Program-made: the position numbers and the translations under genes
Origin: Glebionis coronaria
Lineage: Eukaryota > Streptophyta > Magnoliopsida > Asterales > Asteraceae
Assembly: GCA_025667525.1 (NCBI GenBank)
Contig: CM046878.1
Span: forward strand, 395,874,974 to 395,938,973
DNA: 64,000 nucleotides
Reading direction: 5' to 3'
Notes under the pieces: generated by a model
What the model was told of the DNA's origin: nothing
The model's database searches: none
What the model saw: only the letters and a program-made list of their open reading frames with translations
Part shown: positions 31,241 to 43,112 of the stretch, one piece after another
Layout of the letters: each line of letters starts with the position of its first letter
Numbering within the stretch: the stretch's first letter is position 1

Positions 31241-33612
31241 AGAACAATTTGGACCACCTGTTTTCAACAACAACAATAGACAATGCATTGGAAACTATTG
31301 GTTCCGGAGTGTTAGCAGATACATATATAGTATTATCAGAATTGCTAACATTTGTGTGGCCCTTATATTTCCTGCGTTTTTTAATGTGAGTTTTTCCACT
31401 AATAGGTTTTATTTTTCCAACTTTCTGAGGTTTTGGATTATTAGCGGGCACTACAGTGGGAGTATACCTATTCAAAGGGCACTTGTTTCCTACAGTAGTG
31501 TTGGTGTCCTAGTTAAAGGACACACTAGTGTTTTGGTAGCCTTGGTACTCCTAGTTAAATGGAACGCTTTCTTCGCTTTAGTGGGAGTGATCCTAGTTAA
31601 AGGGCACATATTTCCTACTATAGTGAAATTTCTACCAGTGGGGCGCCACATCCAACCAACTTGGGTTAACACTTTCCCAGTCGGTTTCCATTCTAATCCG
31701 TTTTTTCGGCCATTCATCTCATTCGCATGGTCAATAAGGCAAGAATCATGACGACTAGAAAACATACATTCATTGCGATTCCAACATTTCAAATTAGAAT
31801 TCACAGTAGGCTTAGAACGCTGCATAACCACAGAGCCTTTAGGTTTAGCTACATGATTCTTTTTATTCAAGACATAAATAACATTCCTAGGGTGGACTTC
31901 TACTTTCTTCTTTCTCTTGACTACTAGATGGGGGCAAGATCCTATCATTCTTCTTGTTTCTTTTAAGCTTAGATCTTTGAGGCTTAGTAGTGGTGATTAC
32001 TCCTGTAGAAGGCAGCACGGGAATATTAGAAGCTGGTTTTGATTTTGCCTTATCTTTAGTGACCAATGTTTGAGATGGTTTAGTCCTAGGGCCCTTATTA
32101 AATGGTGTGACGGCTATAAGGTTCCTTTTGATTGCACTAGAGGACGACATTGAGACAGTGGTTGCGTTATCCACAACATTCTTACCTTTTAGAGTACGAA
32201 GTGTTTCCTTTAACTCAGCCAAGGCCATATTTTTATCACAAATTTATTCCCCCAAATCAGATATTTCCACCGAATTTTGATTGAATTGTTCAATCAATGA
32301 TTGATTATGTGCAGTGGTATTAGCACATGCGGGCTTTACTGAATCGAAGAGTCGCGTCTTTCTATTTTAAGTTATCAACTTTGGACAAAATCTTAGAAAC
32401 TCGATTATCTATATCAAGTTTAAAATTCTCAGCGGCCTCAAGTACGTTCACACAATTATGCTCCTTAGACTTCTCTATGTCTATCGGCAATGATTTAGCA
32501 ACCTTGTCACTTGGCTGACGATGTTTTGATTGTAAATCCAATCTAAAATTCTTTTGAAAATTTGCATCTTTTATATTAACACCTTCGAAAGACGTTTCAA
32601 AAAGCTATTGAATAAATTGTTGTTTACATTCAAGCGAAATGTAATGTTTTTGAATTTCATCAAAACTTTTTGAAAGCGAAGAATAAGAATCTTGAAACTT
32701 TAAAAAATCAGCGTCAGATTTGTGACAAGTACTATCTACCACATTATCCACAGATTCAACATTATGCACAATAGAATCATTATCAACACTTTTATTCACA
32801 CAGACATAAACAATATCATAAGACATCACTTCCTTCAGAAGCTGATCATTTTGGCGTGAAACTCGTTCTATTTCAAGTAAACTGTTTTCATAAGCATCAT
32901 CAATTTCATTGAAAACATGACTAACTTCTTCTATTTCCAAAAGCAAATCTTGATCAATATTACTAAGACAAGCTTTAACATTCTTTACAAACAGAACAAT
33001 TTCGTCTCAAAATGCAGTTCTAGTGTGCTCAAAATTCCATTCACCTTCCGTTATGGCCGAAGCAGTCGTACGTTCCAAAATGAACTTGTCAAAATCAGCA
33101 AAGTATTGGTGCACCGCATTTAAGCTATCTGACACCTTACTTACCGGTGGAATTAACTTAGTTAAATCCTTTTTTACAAGTGTGGGAGACGTACTAGGAA
33201 GGTTTTCTGTTGACAAATTTTGAGGCACAAAGGCTGATAATTGAGCTAATTCCTTTTGTAAGCGAATGCGGGTCTTTTTAGAAAGTTGATCTTTATTATA
33301 CTTATCATAATCAAGCTTATGGAATAATGAAATCATTTTAGATTGAGTTTCTTACGCAAGTGACCGTGTCTCCTTAGTACTACGAACAAAAGGTGCTTCT
33401 TTCGATTTGCCAATTAGGGTCACATCATAAAGACAAGGAATATATTCCTGAGCTTCTTTTGCATAACCGGGATTGGGTGGTAAATCTTGAAGACGCTTAA
33501 GTTCGAGTTCTTTAAACGATTTAGTTAGAAGATGAACCTTTTCTGTGGAAGCGTATTGTTTTAAAAGTTGTTGTTCTTTGAATTTAAGAAGTTTGGTAGC
33601 ATTAATTTCCAA
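31206..33612 (-). pseudogene. Copia A2 gag C-terminal coiled-coil and basic spacer
   Basis: Between the nucleocapsid and the protease, about 2.3 kb encodes broken frames. The first (33612-32605) is rich in Leu, Glu, Lys, Ser and Asn in heptad-like spacing (LLEIEEVSHVFNEID, LLEIERVSRQNDQLL), suggesting a coiled coil. Later frames (32228-31206) are Lys/Arg/Thr/Pro-rich (KLKRNKKNDRILPPSSSQEK). This long spacer is seen in relatives I recall from Anthemideae Copia proteins. Stops and shifts separate at least six pieces. Confidence 0.65.
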
Positions 33613-33675
33613 TTCAAACTTTTTAGACTCGAGAGTTTCGAAATCTATTTTAAGTTTTTGAAAATCATTGACAAT

Positions 33676-35700
33676 CTACTCTTTTGCTTTTAATTCATTG
33701 GAAAGATTAGCTTTTAATGATTCTATTTCTTTTAAGTTTTCAATCCTTTCAAAAGGAAATTGGTCAAATTCGGAACACGTTATTTTCTCTACTTGAGGGA
33801 CCATTTCAAAAGCTTTGACCTTTTCTTTATGCAACGCAAGCTCAGCTGTTAGGGTGGAATTCGTATCTACGTATTGTCTGAGAGCCATATGCATTTGATC
33901 AATAATATGTTTAGGCACCATGACCAAATCATGTTGAGCATAAGATTCCATACCCGTCGTAGCATTTGGTTGAGGTTCACTCAAATGTGTAGGATTGGGT
34001 ACCATATCATTTGAGTTACTAGTTCCCGAATGCTGTTCGAGGTTGTCATTTTCATGCCCAACTTGATGTGGGTTATCATCATTACCAATATTGGTTGTGG
34101 TGGGTACCTCACTGACGACATCAGAACCGTAGTAAGAAAGATTAGCAACGAGAGCAACTGAGGCTAAGTGAATGTCATCACAATCCGAATCATATGCATC
34201 AAGATCGTCCGCTTGATATGCTGCATTAGAAGTAGAAACAACTGCAATGCCTTCATTATCTGCTGCCCCTGGGTCTACAAGAAATGCTAACTCTTCTGAA
34301 TCCAATATCTTTCCCTTAGACTGAGCATCAACCAAATACATCTTCTCATGAAACCATGTTGCATCCCTTCTTCTTTTTAGCTGAGTGCATTTCCTAGCCA
34401 TATGACCTTGTCCTCGGTAATTGTAGCAAGTCACAACCTTTTAAGGACCAATAGGGCTTCCATTTCCATTAGCTTGAGAATTCACAGCTTAAGCATTCAC
34501 AGTCTTTGTATGAGGTCCATATGAAGTTTGCCTTCCCTGAATTGGTTGCACCGTTACTTGACCATCTTGAACAATGGCTTGTTGTCGAGGATTTGAAGAG
34601 GTGCGGAGCTGATTGTTTGTTGGTGGAAATCCTCTAGTTGCAACAAGTTTTGACAAGTAGGCAGTGAGATGGTTTAGAACATCAGTTGGCGTATCATTTG
34701 GAGTAAAGACCGGTGCTTGGATTCGTGGAAGTTCATTGGAGTAGAAGGCTCGTGCTTGTTGTGCTTTAATTGGAAAATATCCTTGCTAAGAAGTATAGCC
34801 CATTGGAGAAGTGTTGGCTTATGATGGTGATGTCTGATGTGGTGGTTGCTGTGGAAAAGATTGTTGATGAACACTTTGTTGAAATGATTGATGTGGCATC
34901 ATTAGTGGTTGTTGATAGGTGTGTAGTGGCGGCTGCTGCAAGTATGATGGTTGTTGATAAGTATAAGCCATGTTTTGAAGAGAAGCATACATGGCAAGTG
35001 GATCATGAACTTGAGGTGTAGACAACCGAGCCTCGATCACATGGCATTCGTGTTGTTGAAGAAAAGCTTGAAGTTGATCCACATTGGTGTTATGCAAGTC
35101 CTTATCCAATTTAACATCCGTCACGTACTTTTTCCATTCTGAAGGAAGTGTGTTCAAATACTTGGTGTTCAATTGAAACGTAGGAATTGCCATGCCATAG
35201 ATATTGAGCTCATTCAACAATAGGGTAAATCTCAGATAGTAATCATTGAGAGTCTCCCCTGGCACATAGGCAAACTTATCAAAAGTATCATAAAGCTTAC
35301 ACTCTCGTTCTTGTTTAGTTAACGAAGTGCCTTGCATTAGAACACGAATTCTATCCCATAACTCTTTGGCAACATTATGTTTACTGACGAGTTTGTAGAC
35401 ATCTGGAGGAAGGTCTTGGAGAATGATATTTGTAGCTTGTTTATCACACTTGTCTTGTATCTTAGCATCTCCAGTTAGTTCACCCGTTGTGCGAGGACGA
35501 GTAACAGCACCTTCCGTCACAGTACCATATACCAATGGTCCATTGAGCAGCGATGCCCAAATTAGATGTCCATTTTCTTTGTTCAACATATAAAGATCCA
35601 TTCGGGAAGCCCAATCCTCATACATAGTCTTGACCAACATTGGTGGACGATTATCCGTACCCGAGAGGATGGACTTATCCGTAAGAGATGTGTACTCCAT
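33676..35700 (-). pseudogene. Copia A2 gag with nucleocapsid
   Basis: The ATG is at 35700. The first 294 codons include the UBN2-like gag core (YEDWASRMDLYMLNK; KLYDTFDKFAYVPGETLNDY; LLNELNIYG) and a Gln/Pro-rich end. A gap with stops follows (34818-34435). The next frame (34434-33676) begins with a zinc knuckle CYNYRGQGHMARKC, in which the second Cys of CX2CX4HX4C is Tyr, so zinc binding is probably lost. Acidic and Asn-rich sequence follows. Confidence 0.88.
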
Positions 35701-35862
35701 TTCGATAAGTTAAGATTTACAAATGTTGATCGAACAATGAGAGAAATTAAATGTATTTGTTGTTGTGTGTTAAATCCGAGAAACAATGTTGAAATCTCCT
35801 AAAATATGTTCTCGATGACCAAAAAATTCCAAGACAAAAAACACACGAATAATTTTTGGATC

Positions 35863-36185
35863 GTCGGAATATTGATCGGAATAAATGATCGGAAAACTGT
35901 TAGAATATCAATCGGAAAACCGTCGGAATAAATCTATCGGAATAAACCTATCGGAATAACCTCTATCAGAATACCGTCGGAATAAACCTATCGGAATACC
36001 TCTATTGGAATACCGTCGGAATAACCTGTGTCAGAATAACCACTATCGGAATACCGTCGGAATAACCTGTGTCGGAATACCACAATCGGAATACCCGTTG
36101 GAATAATGGTCGGATGATAAACCCCTTTCCGATGGAAGCTGTCGGAATACTTAAACCTTTTTCTGATGGTTTCTATCGGAATATT
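35863..36185 (-). repeat. ATTCCGATA minisatellite in the Copia A2 leader
   Basis: Between the PBS and gag, about 20 copies of TCGGAATA (TATTCCGA on the element's strand) occur at irregular 10-25 bp spacing, with TATCGGAATA and CCGTCGGAATAA as common forms. It shares the TTCCG core with the LTR arrays of B1, B2 and B3 although the elements are unrelated. Confidence 0.88.
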
Positions 36186-36425
36186 TCCCACTTTTCTCGG
36201 ACAAAACTCAACCAATTCGAGATTTTAAGCCAAAAAATGATCAAAACACCAGAAATTTTTGTGTTTTTCGCCAAAGTAACTATACCAAATCTCTACCACA
36301 ACTATGTAGAAGATTTGTATCAAGAAAAAACCATAAAAAACACACAAAAATTTTGGTTCGTGTAAAATAGATCAAAATAGGCGTATGAATCAAGAACACA
36401 AACACATAAACAAAAAAATCATCCC

Positions 36426-36440
36426 ATGGCTCTTGATACC
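36426..36440 (-). promoter_or_regulatory. Primer-binding site of Copia A2 (tRNA-iMet-like)
   Basis: On the minus strand GGTATCAAGAGCCAT lies 3 nt inside the LTR. It matches the common plant PBS TGGTATCAGAGCC except for one extra A and the missing first T. Confidence 0.8.
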
Positions 36441-36443
36441 TTT

Positions 36444-36766
36444 TGTAGGATATTGTAAATCTTGCTTCTGTTTAGAGAGAGAAAGAGATAGAAAAATAGA
36501 TGACTTCACACACACTTTAGAGAGAGAAAGTGATTAACTTTTTGTAAAAAATGAAATGAAACCACACCCTCTCCATCTAAGGAGAGGTTTTATATACCCA
36601 AGCCTATATGATGGGCTTGGGCTTACGCTGGGCCACCGGCCTACACATGTTGTAGGCTTGGCTTGGCCTTGTTTGCTTAATATTAAGTTAACTAAACTAC
36701 GAGCTACCACTTAGACTATTGCTAGAGTGACCGATCCTTTCTAATACGTAAAACGTATTTCCAACA
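36444..36766 (-). repeat. 5' LTR of Copia A2
   Basis: The 323-bp LTR runs from TGTTGGAAATACG to ATATCCTACA on the minus strand. The TATA box (TATATAAAA, about 36595-36587) is followed by CCTCTCC / GGAGAGG arms (36587-36581 and 36574-36568). This is the promoter end of the element. Confidence 0.95.
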
Positions 36767-36771
36767 AGGAA

Positions 36772-37667
36772 GATAAATGTCATAACCGCAGAGAAAATCA
36801 GTTTTTTAACTCATGGCGTTTAGTGCATCTTTCAACTTAAATTGGGGAAGAAATGAAAGAAACAGTCTCTGATTGGTAAAAGAGGTACACTATTGTTCGA
36901 TGTTTAATTGTTTTGATGTTGCAATTATATATCATCATTATCCTATAGGGAGAGATATGCACTCTCGGGACTTAATTGACTTTGGTGCATCTCCGGAAGA
37001 AGATATGTGCATTTCCGGGACTTAATTGGCCTTGGTGTGACGATGTCAACTTCATGAATGGGATAAAGTGTGTACTTCAGGTTTTGGGGCTTCATACATG
37101 GGATTGATTTCCTTTCTTCAACTACATGGGGGAAGAAATGTCTTTATTCTTTCTAGTATGCATAACTTGAACTCCTAGGGGGAAGAAAATTCAAAAGAAT
37201 TATTCAAGCGTGAGAAGAGATGTTGTTGATCTACTTGGTGTGCCCCAAACGTTCAATCACTCATAGCAACATTATCATGTCATATGATGGGGTTTTATTT
37301 TAAATTCCGTTGTGCGCTTAATCATTCTAAGCTTTAATAAAAGCTTTGAAACTGCTTATGACGATTGTTTGTTTAGGGGGAAGCTATTAAAAGCTTCTAC
37401 ATCAAGAATATCTGGCATGAGTTAAGGGTTAATTTAGAAGCTTCTCCTTAACCAGAAGTATATGGGTTACTTAGTTCGTGCCATTATGGTATTTCTTCTA
37501 CAAGTTACTACAAAGATGAGTCGCTTTGGAGTGAAGACTTGAAGTCAATGTCCTCAGAAGACATCATCAGCATTGGACGCTTCATGGAAGCTTTTGTTCT
37601 TAATCATTATGTACTTGTTAGGAAAAATATTGTAAGGAATTCAACACGTCGTCCCGTGGGGGAAGAT
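36772..37667 (+). other. 3' noncoding region of a short-LTR retroelement (E)
   Basis: There is no gene. It carries five GGGGAAG tracts (about 36843, 37127, 37177, 37374 and 37656), the last abutting an LTR start. An imperfect tandem repeat around CGGGACTTAATTG lies at 36952-37036. It was contiguous with 24290-24704 before A2 inserted. No pol motif was found, so the element class is unknown. Confidence 0.6.
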
Positions 37668-37939
37668 TGTGGGAAATCCACTTTATTTGATGACATATAA
37701 GAATTCTCATTAGTTATCATAGTCACTCACGCAAAAACTAGAGTAGGAAACTATGTATAGTGTAGGCGCGTGAATGACTATAAATACCCCTTCAAAGCTT
37801 CCGAGGATGGGTGGTTGTTTTCTCTTTTCATTAATACAATTTGCCTTTCTTATTCTTGAACACCTTCAACCTCTCTCTCTATCTCCAACAATTACCACCC
37901 AACTAGACCACCAGATCTATAGAAAATAACAAACCCACA
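37668..37939 (+). repeat. 3' LTR of element E
   Basis: The 272-bp LTR starts TGTGGGAAATCCAC and ends AACAAACCCACA, so its 6-bp ends are inverted (TGTGGG / CCCACA). GTGGGGGAAGAT, a PPT, precedes it. A TATA box (CTATAAATACC) is at about 37780. No second LTR was found in the window, so the 5' end is lost or elsewhere. Confidence 0.75.
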
Positions 37940-38089
37940 CAGTTGTTCTTTCAACTAATTGAGCTAGGTGATTTGTCAATAAAAGTAATATATAGATAAT
38001 ATTTTGAAAGATATTTTAAATTCAATTTTTACTATGGATCTATAAAGGTGAAAGTAAAACAAAAGCATAAGTAGGGTTTATCCATTATC

Positions 38090-38592
38090 AACATCTTAAG
38101 ATCATTTTTCTTTACGACCAGAGTATAGAATTCATCCTCCATCTTATTTATCTCAGTCTCGGGACAATATTTCTTGATCAAAAGATTCTTGAACTCATAC
38201 CAAGGGGTTTATAAGCTTATTCTATCCAGATAGGTTGAGCATGTGAGTTCCACCAAGATAGTATTTCATCAGTTAAGGTACCTGTAGCAAACTTCACCTT
38301 GCACTCTTTAGTAAAATTGCTATGAGAAAACATTGATTTCATTTGTTCGAACCAACGGGTAAGACCAACTACACCTTTCATGCCATTGAAGTTAAAAGGT
38401 TGCTTATAAATCCTTGTAACTACATTTCTTTGCTACATAAGCTTCTCATCACTCAACATTCCTGTTTACGTTATTAACATTGGCCATATTAGAAGCTTGT
38501 GCTTCTAGGGCTACCGTAACGTTATCGGCTATGAGTTGCCTTATTACATCCTGTGACATAGATGGTGCTGCAGGAGCTTTCGTGGGAGCCAT
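38090..38592 (-). pseudogene. Ty3/Gypsy gag remnant (H)
   Basis: On the minus strand an ATG at 38592 opens MAPTKAPAAPSMSQDVIRQL. After a stop and an internal loss come [26 protein letters not shown] and KKYCPETEINKMEDEF in shifting frames. This is the retrotransposon gag capsid region (FxGxxG...WFE...WWNS...YCP) of Gypsy elements. It is the 5' end of a gene facing left, cut off by element E (37939), with Copia C inserted just upstream (38747). Confidence 0.8.
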
Positions 38593-38746
38593 TCTATAAA
38601 TAAGACAATTAAGATAAGGATCATGATATAATCGTATCACAAAGCATATTAGAAATATATGCGGTAATGAAGATGAAAAATCGATTACGTGAGATAAGAA
38701 TGTAGATAAGGGTGTAGGAAGCTTAATATGTTTGTTAATGCAATGA

Positions 38747-39948
38747 TGCCTAAAAACGTTATTTGTATTTTCCGGTCTCGCTTTGTTTTGATTACGACAA
38801 TATACAAAAACAAGTATTTAGGGAAACAACGAAAATCGAATTCTTTAGTTCAAGTATTTTACTTTTCATCCATAATCACTTAAGGAATGAATAAACAAGT
38901 TCTTAGCCTAACTAGGTGGTCAAGGATTTACACTTTTCTTCAACCTCACTTTTATTTATAAGTGACAAATTTTTTTTAATAAAATTTATTTTAAAAAAAA
39001 TGAAAATTTGAATTTGGCATATTCCAAATGGTCTAAGAATATACTTTTTGGGTATAAACTTCTTCAGATTCTATTCCCCCACTAAAATACAAAAAAGGAG
39101 CGTAGTCTAGAGCATGGGGCTCAATATAGGTGACTACGGATCATTATTGATAATGAGCCGCATGCCTATTTAATGAGTTGCTCTTAGATATATCCGTTGG
39201 GCTCCTATAAATAGTGGACCATCTCTAGATTTCCTTTTTACCTCTTTTGATCACAAATTATAAGATTCAATACACCTTCTTTAATCACACAAATTCTTTG
39301 TTATTTGGTTGATTATACTTGTTTAAGAAGTAAATATTTCACCTCCCATCTCATCCTCTCAAGTGCAAAGAGAAGAACACTTTCATCCTTGAAGTGTTGT
39401 GTCAAGTTCAAGATCCATTCAAGATCAAAACTCTATTTCATTCTTGTTTCATTGTGAAGATCCAAATAGTTGTGTATAATTGGAAGTTGTGTATCTATTA
39501 TGCTTAATACTTAGGCCTCAAAGTATATTGGTGTATATTGGTCCTAGCTAAGATTAGGTCTCGACTTTTAGCTTAGAGTCAGAAATTTGTTAAGTGACAT
39601 GTAAGGTTTTTCCACCTCAAGGAGCTTGTTGACCAGTGAACTCTCGAGTAAGGAGTACTCGAGGAGTGGAGTAGGAACAAAGTGTGAGCTTCGTTGCCGA
39701 ACCACTATAAATCCTTGATGGTCGGTTTGATCTTTCCTTCCAGTATCTCTTTCCATTCATTATTCATTATTGCATATACTTTGTGATTATTAGTTTAGAT
39801 ACACTATCTTGTTCATATTATGCATAAAAAGATTTCACATAAATCACTTGAATCTAGTTTTTGAAAAGAATTTTTGAAAACCGATCTTTGGATCATTTTA
39901 ACTAGAGAAACTATTCAACCCCCATCCCCACCCATACTAGTTTCTACA
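38747..39948 (+). repeat. 5' LTR of Copia C
   Basis: It starts TGCCTAAAAACG and ends TTTCTACA, just before the PBS. The start is placed by comparison with C1; three bases earlier (TGATGCC) is possible. The promoter block CCTATAAATAGTGGA is at about 39206. Confidence 0.78.
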
Positions 39949-39950
39949 AT

Positions 39951-39963
39951 TGGTATGAGAGAC
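39951..39963 (+). promoter_or_regulatory. Primer-binding site of Copia C
   Basis: TGGTATGAGAGAC lies 2 nt after the LTR and resembles the iMet PBS TGGTATCAGAGC with one substitution. Confidence 0.75.
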
Positions 39964-40009
39964 TAGTTGCTCAAGCTTTTGAAATATATTGTATTTTAAA
40001 ACTTCGATC

Positions 40010-41069
40010 GATCTATGGATTCCAATTTGTACCTAGAACAGTAATCTATGCAAAGACCACTTCTTTTTTAAACCGATACTTTTATTTATTGGAAAAATAG
40101 ATTTGAGACTTATTGAAATCAAAAGATCTAGATCTTTTCATGTTGTTACCATTGGTGAATTTTTTCCTTTACAATGTAATAAAGTTTCTAAAAAGAATGA
40201 ACTAGTTTCCTTTTGAAAACTCAAATGATGACACTAAAAAGAAACTTGCTAAAAATAATAAGGCCAAAAAGGTTATTTATAATGCTTTGCCTAAGAAAGA
40301 GTATGAAAGGATTTTATGTGTAAAACCGCCAAAGAAATTTGGGAAACTCTTTTGATAACCCACTAAGGTAATATCACGTCAAAGAAAGCAAAAGCGATCT
40401 TCTTGTTCAACAATATGAACAATTTGTCATCTTAGAAGATGAAACTATTGATAGTGCATTCGCTAGGTTTAATACTATTATTACTAGTCTAAAAGCACTT
40501 GATGAAGGTTTTTCTAGCAAGAACATGTTAGGAAGTTTCTTCGGGCGTTGCATCCAAAGTGGAGAGCTAAAGTCACGACAATTTAAGAATCAAAGGATCT
40601 CATTACAATGTGACTTGATGAACTAATTAGAAACTTGAAAGTTCATGAGATGATAATCTTGAAGGATTTGGAGATGGTAAAAAAAATTGAAAGAAAGTCT
40701 CTAGCATTGTAGGCCAAGAAAGTGCAAAGTGATCATGAAAGCTCATCCTCAGATAGTGATGATGAGGAGTATGCTTTGGCGATTTGAGACTTCAAGAAGT
40801 TCTTTTAGAGACGAGGTCAATACGTAAGGCAACCAAGCAATGACATGAAATCATTCTCGAAGAACCGACTTATCAAGAATGACAAAAGTGATAGGAAATT
40901 ATTTAGATGCAGTGATCCTAACCATCTAATTAGTGAATGTTCTAAGCCATCTCGCGACAAGAATCACACAACGTTTATTGGATGTTCGTTGAGCAATAGT
41001 GGTGAAGAATGTGATGATAGTGCTAAAGACGACAAGCGTCTAAAGGCTCATTCTTCAAAAGGGATATGA
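40010..41069 (+). pseudogene. Copia C gag, decayed
   Basis: Fragments in shifting frames include KKKLAKNNKAKKVIYNALPKKEYER, ARFNTIITSLKALDEG and a Ser/Asp/Glu-rich stretch. An open piece (40845-41069) has the nucleocapsid knuckle LFRCSDPNHLISEC. The first Cys of CX2CX4HX4C is Leu, so the knuckle is broken. The order matches UBN2-type Copia gag. Confidence 0.75.
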
Positions 41070-41089
41070 TTAGGGATTTATTTTGAGCC

Positions 41090-42413
41090 TGACGAGTGGA
41101 TTGAGGTAGTGGTTGTTCTAAACACATGATGGGAAATCAAAGTCTATTCTCTACTTACAAAGCATATAATGAAGGTAACGTTACTTTAGCTCGTAAACTA
41201 CGTGGTAACATCATTGGCAAAGTATAGGTCAAATTTGTGACAACTTAGGTTTTAGTTTACTAAGTATAGGTCAAATTTGTGACAACAAGTGTACGGTCAT
41301 CTTTTCCGAACATGATAGTGAAATTGTAAAAGATGAAAAAATCATTGGAAAAGATGTTAGAAAGCATGGGCTTTATGTCATGAAGATTAGTAGGAAGTCT
41401 AAAGACAACATATGTCTTGCGACTTTAGATTATAATTCTACTCTTTGGCATAGGAGATTAGGTCACGCTAATATGTGTTTAATTCAATCTTTGGTCTCTG
41501 GGGAGTTGGTAAGACATCTCACCAAGATCAAGTTTGATAGTCACTTTTGTGATGCTTGTAAAATTGGGAAGAAAGTTCACTCTAGTGACAAAAACAAAAA
41601 TTTGGTTTCGACCTCTCGGTGCCTAGATCTCCTAAATATGGATCTCTATAGACCTTCCATCATACGGAGTAATTGAGGTAACCTTTATACCCTAGTAATA
41701 ATTGATGACTATTCTAGATTCACTTGGACTAGATTTTTGGCTAATAAGTATGAAGCTTTCGATCATTTCAAAATATTTAGTCGAAAAATCCAAAATCAAT
41801 TGGGATGTCCAAGTGTGTCTATTAGGACAAATCATGGTAAGGAATTTGATAATAAAGTGAAAATTGGTGCCTTTTGTGAAGCTCATGGTATTATCCATAA
41901 CTTCTCGGCTCCTCGCACTCAACAATCAATTGGGGTAGTTGAAAGGAAGAATAGGACACTCCAAGAGATGAGTAGGACCATGTTAAACGAGCAATCTTTG
42001 CCTCAAAAGTTTTGGTTCAATGTCATGGATACATCGACCTTTATTCTCAACCTTTTCTTATTCGACCTTTTCTTATTCGACCTTTTCTAGGAAAGACCAC
42101 GTATGAGATTCTTAAAGGTAAGAAACCCTCATTAGAATATTTTATGATGTTTGGAAGCAAGTTCTTCATTCTCAACACCAAAGATTACCTTACTAAGCTC
42201 GACCCAAAGTCTTACGAAGGTATCTTTTTAGGGTATTCTCAATCTAGTAAATCCTATATAATCCTTAATAGAACCTCGGGCGTAATCGAAAAATCACTCA
42301 ACGTGACATTTGATGAAACTCTTCCTTCGTCTAAGACACCACCTTTGGTAGATGACGACTTAGATGAATTAGACATAGTTAAAGCCAAAGAGATTAGAAA
42401 ACTAGGAGATTAA
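41090..42413 (+). pseudogene. Copia C protease and integrase, decayed
   Basis: The protease active site reads GSGCSKHM at 41105-41128: the catalytic Asp codon is GGT (Gly). GAG-pre-integrase follows (STLWHRRLGHAN, CDACKIGKK) and then the integrase core: LLNMDLYRP, IRTNHGKEFDN where an Asn stands for the usual second catalytic Asp, and GVVERKNRTLQEM with the Glu. TAA at 41674 splits the core. At about 42055-42090 a 15-bp unit (TTATTCGACCTTTTC) is tandemly duplicated, adding FLIRP repeats. The C-terminus runs to VTFDETLPSS and LVDDDLDELD. Confidence 0.85.
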
Positions 42414-42548
42414 GACCTTATTTTTGGAAAGGTAGTAAACATTAAGGAATCTAAGGATCATGCCCTGGATAATGTCATAGGAGACCTAAACCAAAGGACC
42501 TTAAGATATCAAGTCCAAAACCAAAGTAATTTCTTTTGTTTTGTCTCT

Positions 42549-43112
42549 TTGATTGAACCTAATAATATTAAAGAATCTTTGATGGAAGAAAGTTTGGTCA
42601 TCGCTATGCAAGAAGAATTAAATCAAATCATTGCTAATGACGTGTGGGGACTTGTTCCTTCACCTAGAAACACCACCATTATGGGAACCAAATTGGTCTA
42701 TAGAAATAAACTAGATAAGAATAGTGTAGTGTCTCGTAACAAGGATAGACTTGTAACTCAAGGTTATAATCAACAAGAAGGAATTGATTAGGATGAGACG
42801 TATGCAACCGTAGCAAGTTAGATTCCATTAGGATCCTTTTAGCATATGCATGTGTATTAGAGTTTAAGCTTCAACAAATGGATAAAGAGTGCGTTTCTTA
42901 ACGGTTGGCCAATGAGGAGGTATATGTGGCTCAACCTCCCGACTTCATTGATTTTGAGAAACCGGATCATGTTTACAAGCTTAAGAAATCTCTTTATGGT
43001 CCTAAACAAGAACCCAAAGCTTGGTATGACAAACTTAAAGCATTTCTTGTAAAACATGAGTATACCATGGGAATGGTAGACAATACACTCTTTACAAATA
43101 AAAAAAGGATCT
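42549..43112 (+). pseudogene. Copia C reverse transcriptase, N-terminal part
   Basis: Recognisable blocks are AMQEELNQIIANDVWGLV, a GTKLVYRNKLD block, RLVTQGYNQQEGID, then after stops and shifts VYVAQPPDF, VYKLKKSLYGPKQEPKAWYDKL and DNTLFTNKK. The sequence breaks at 43112, where G1 is inserted, before the YVDD box. Confidence 0.85.

Larger units (their letters stand above)
24710..36766 (-). mobile_element. Complete Copia element A2
   Basis: The element has a TSD of AGGAA at 24705-24709 and 36767-36771. The 5' LTR is 36444-36766, with the PBS just inside, then a leader with a minisatellite, gag, protease, integrase, RT-RNase H, a 2.75-kb noncoding 3' region, a PPT, and the 3' LTR (24710-25031). 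The domain order protease-integrase-RT is that of Ty1/Copia. Frameshifts and stops are spread through the polyprotein, so it is not functional now. A1 is a closely related copy. Confidence 0.95.
38747..43112 (+). mobile_element. Copia element C, 5' part, cut by G1
   Basis: The element has a 1,202-bp 5' LTR, an iMet-like PBS, decayed gag, protease, integrase and the start of RT. It is interrupted at 43113 by the LTR of Gypsy G1, and the rest is beyond the window. LTR copy C1 (4547-6046) belongs to the same family. Stops, frameshifts and lost catalytic residues show it is old. Confidence 0.88.

Noticed and set aside
35988..36215. Minus-strand frame with repeated YSDSGYSD units
   Set aside because: It is a translation of the A2 leader minisatellite. 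It lies between the PBS and the real gag ATG.
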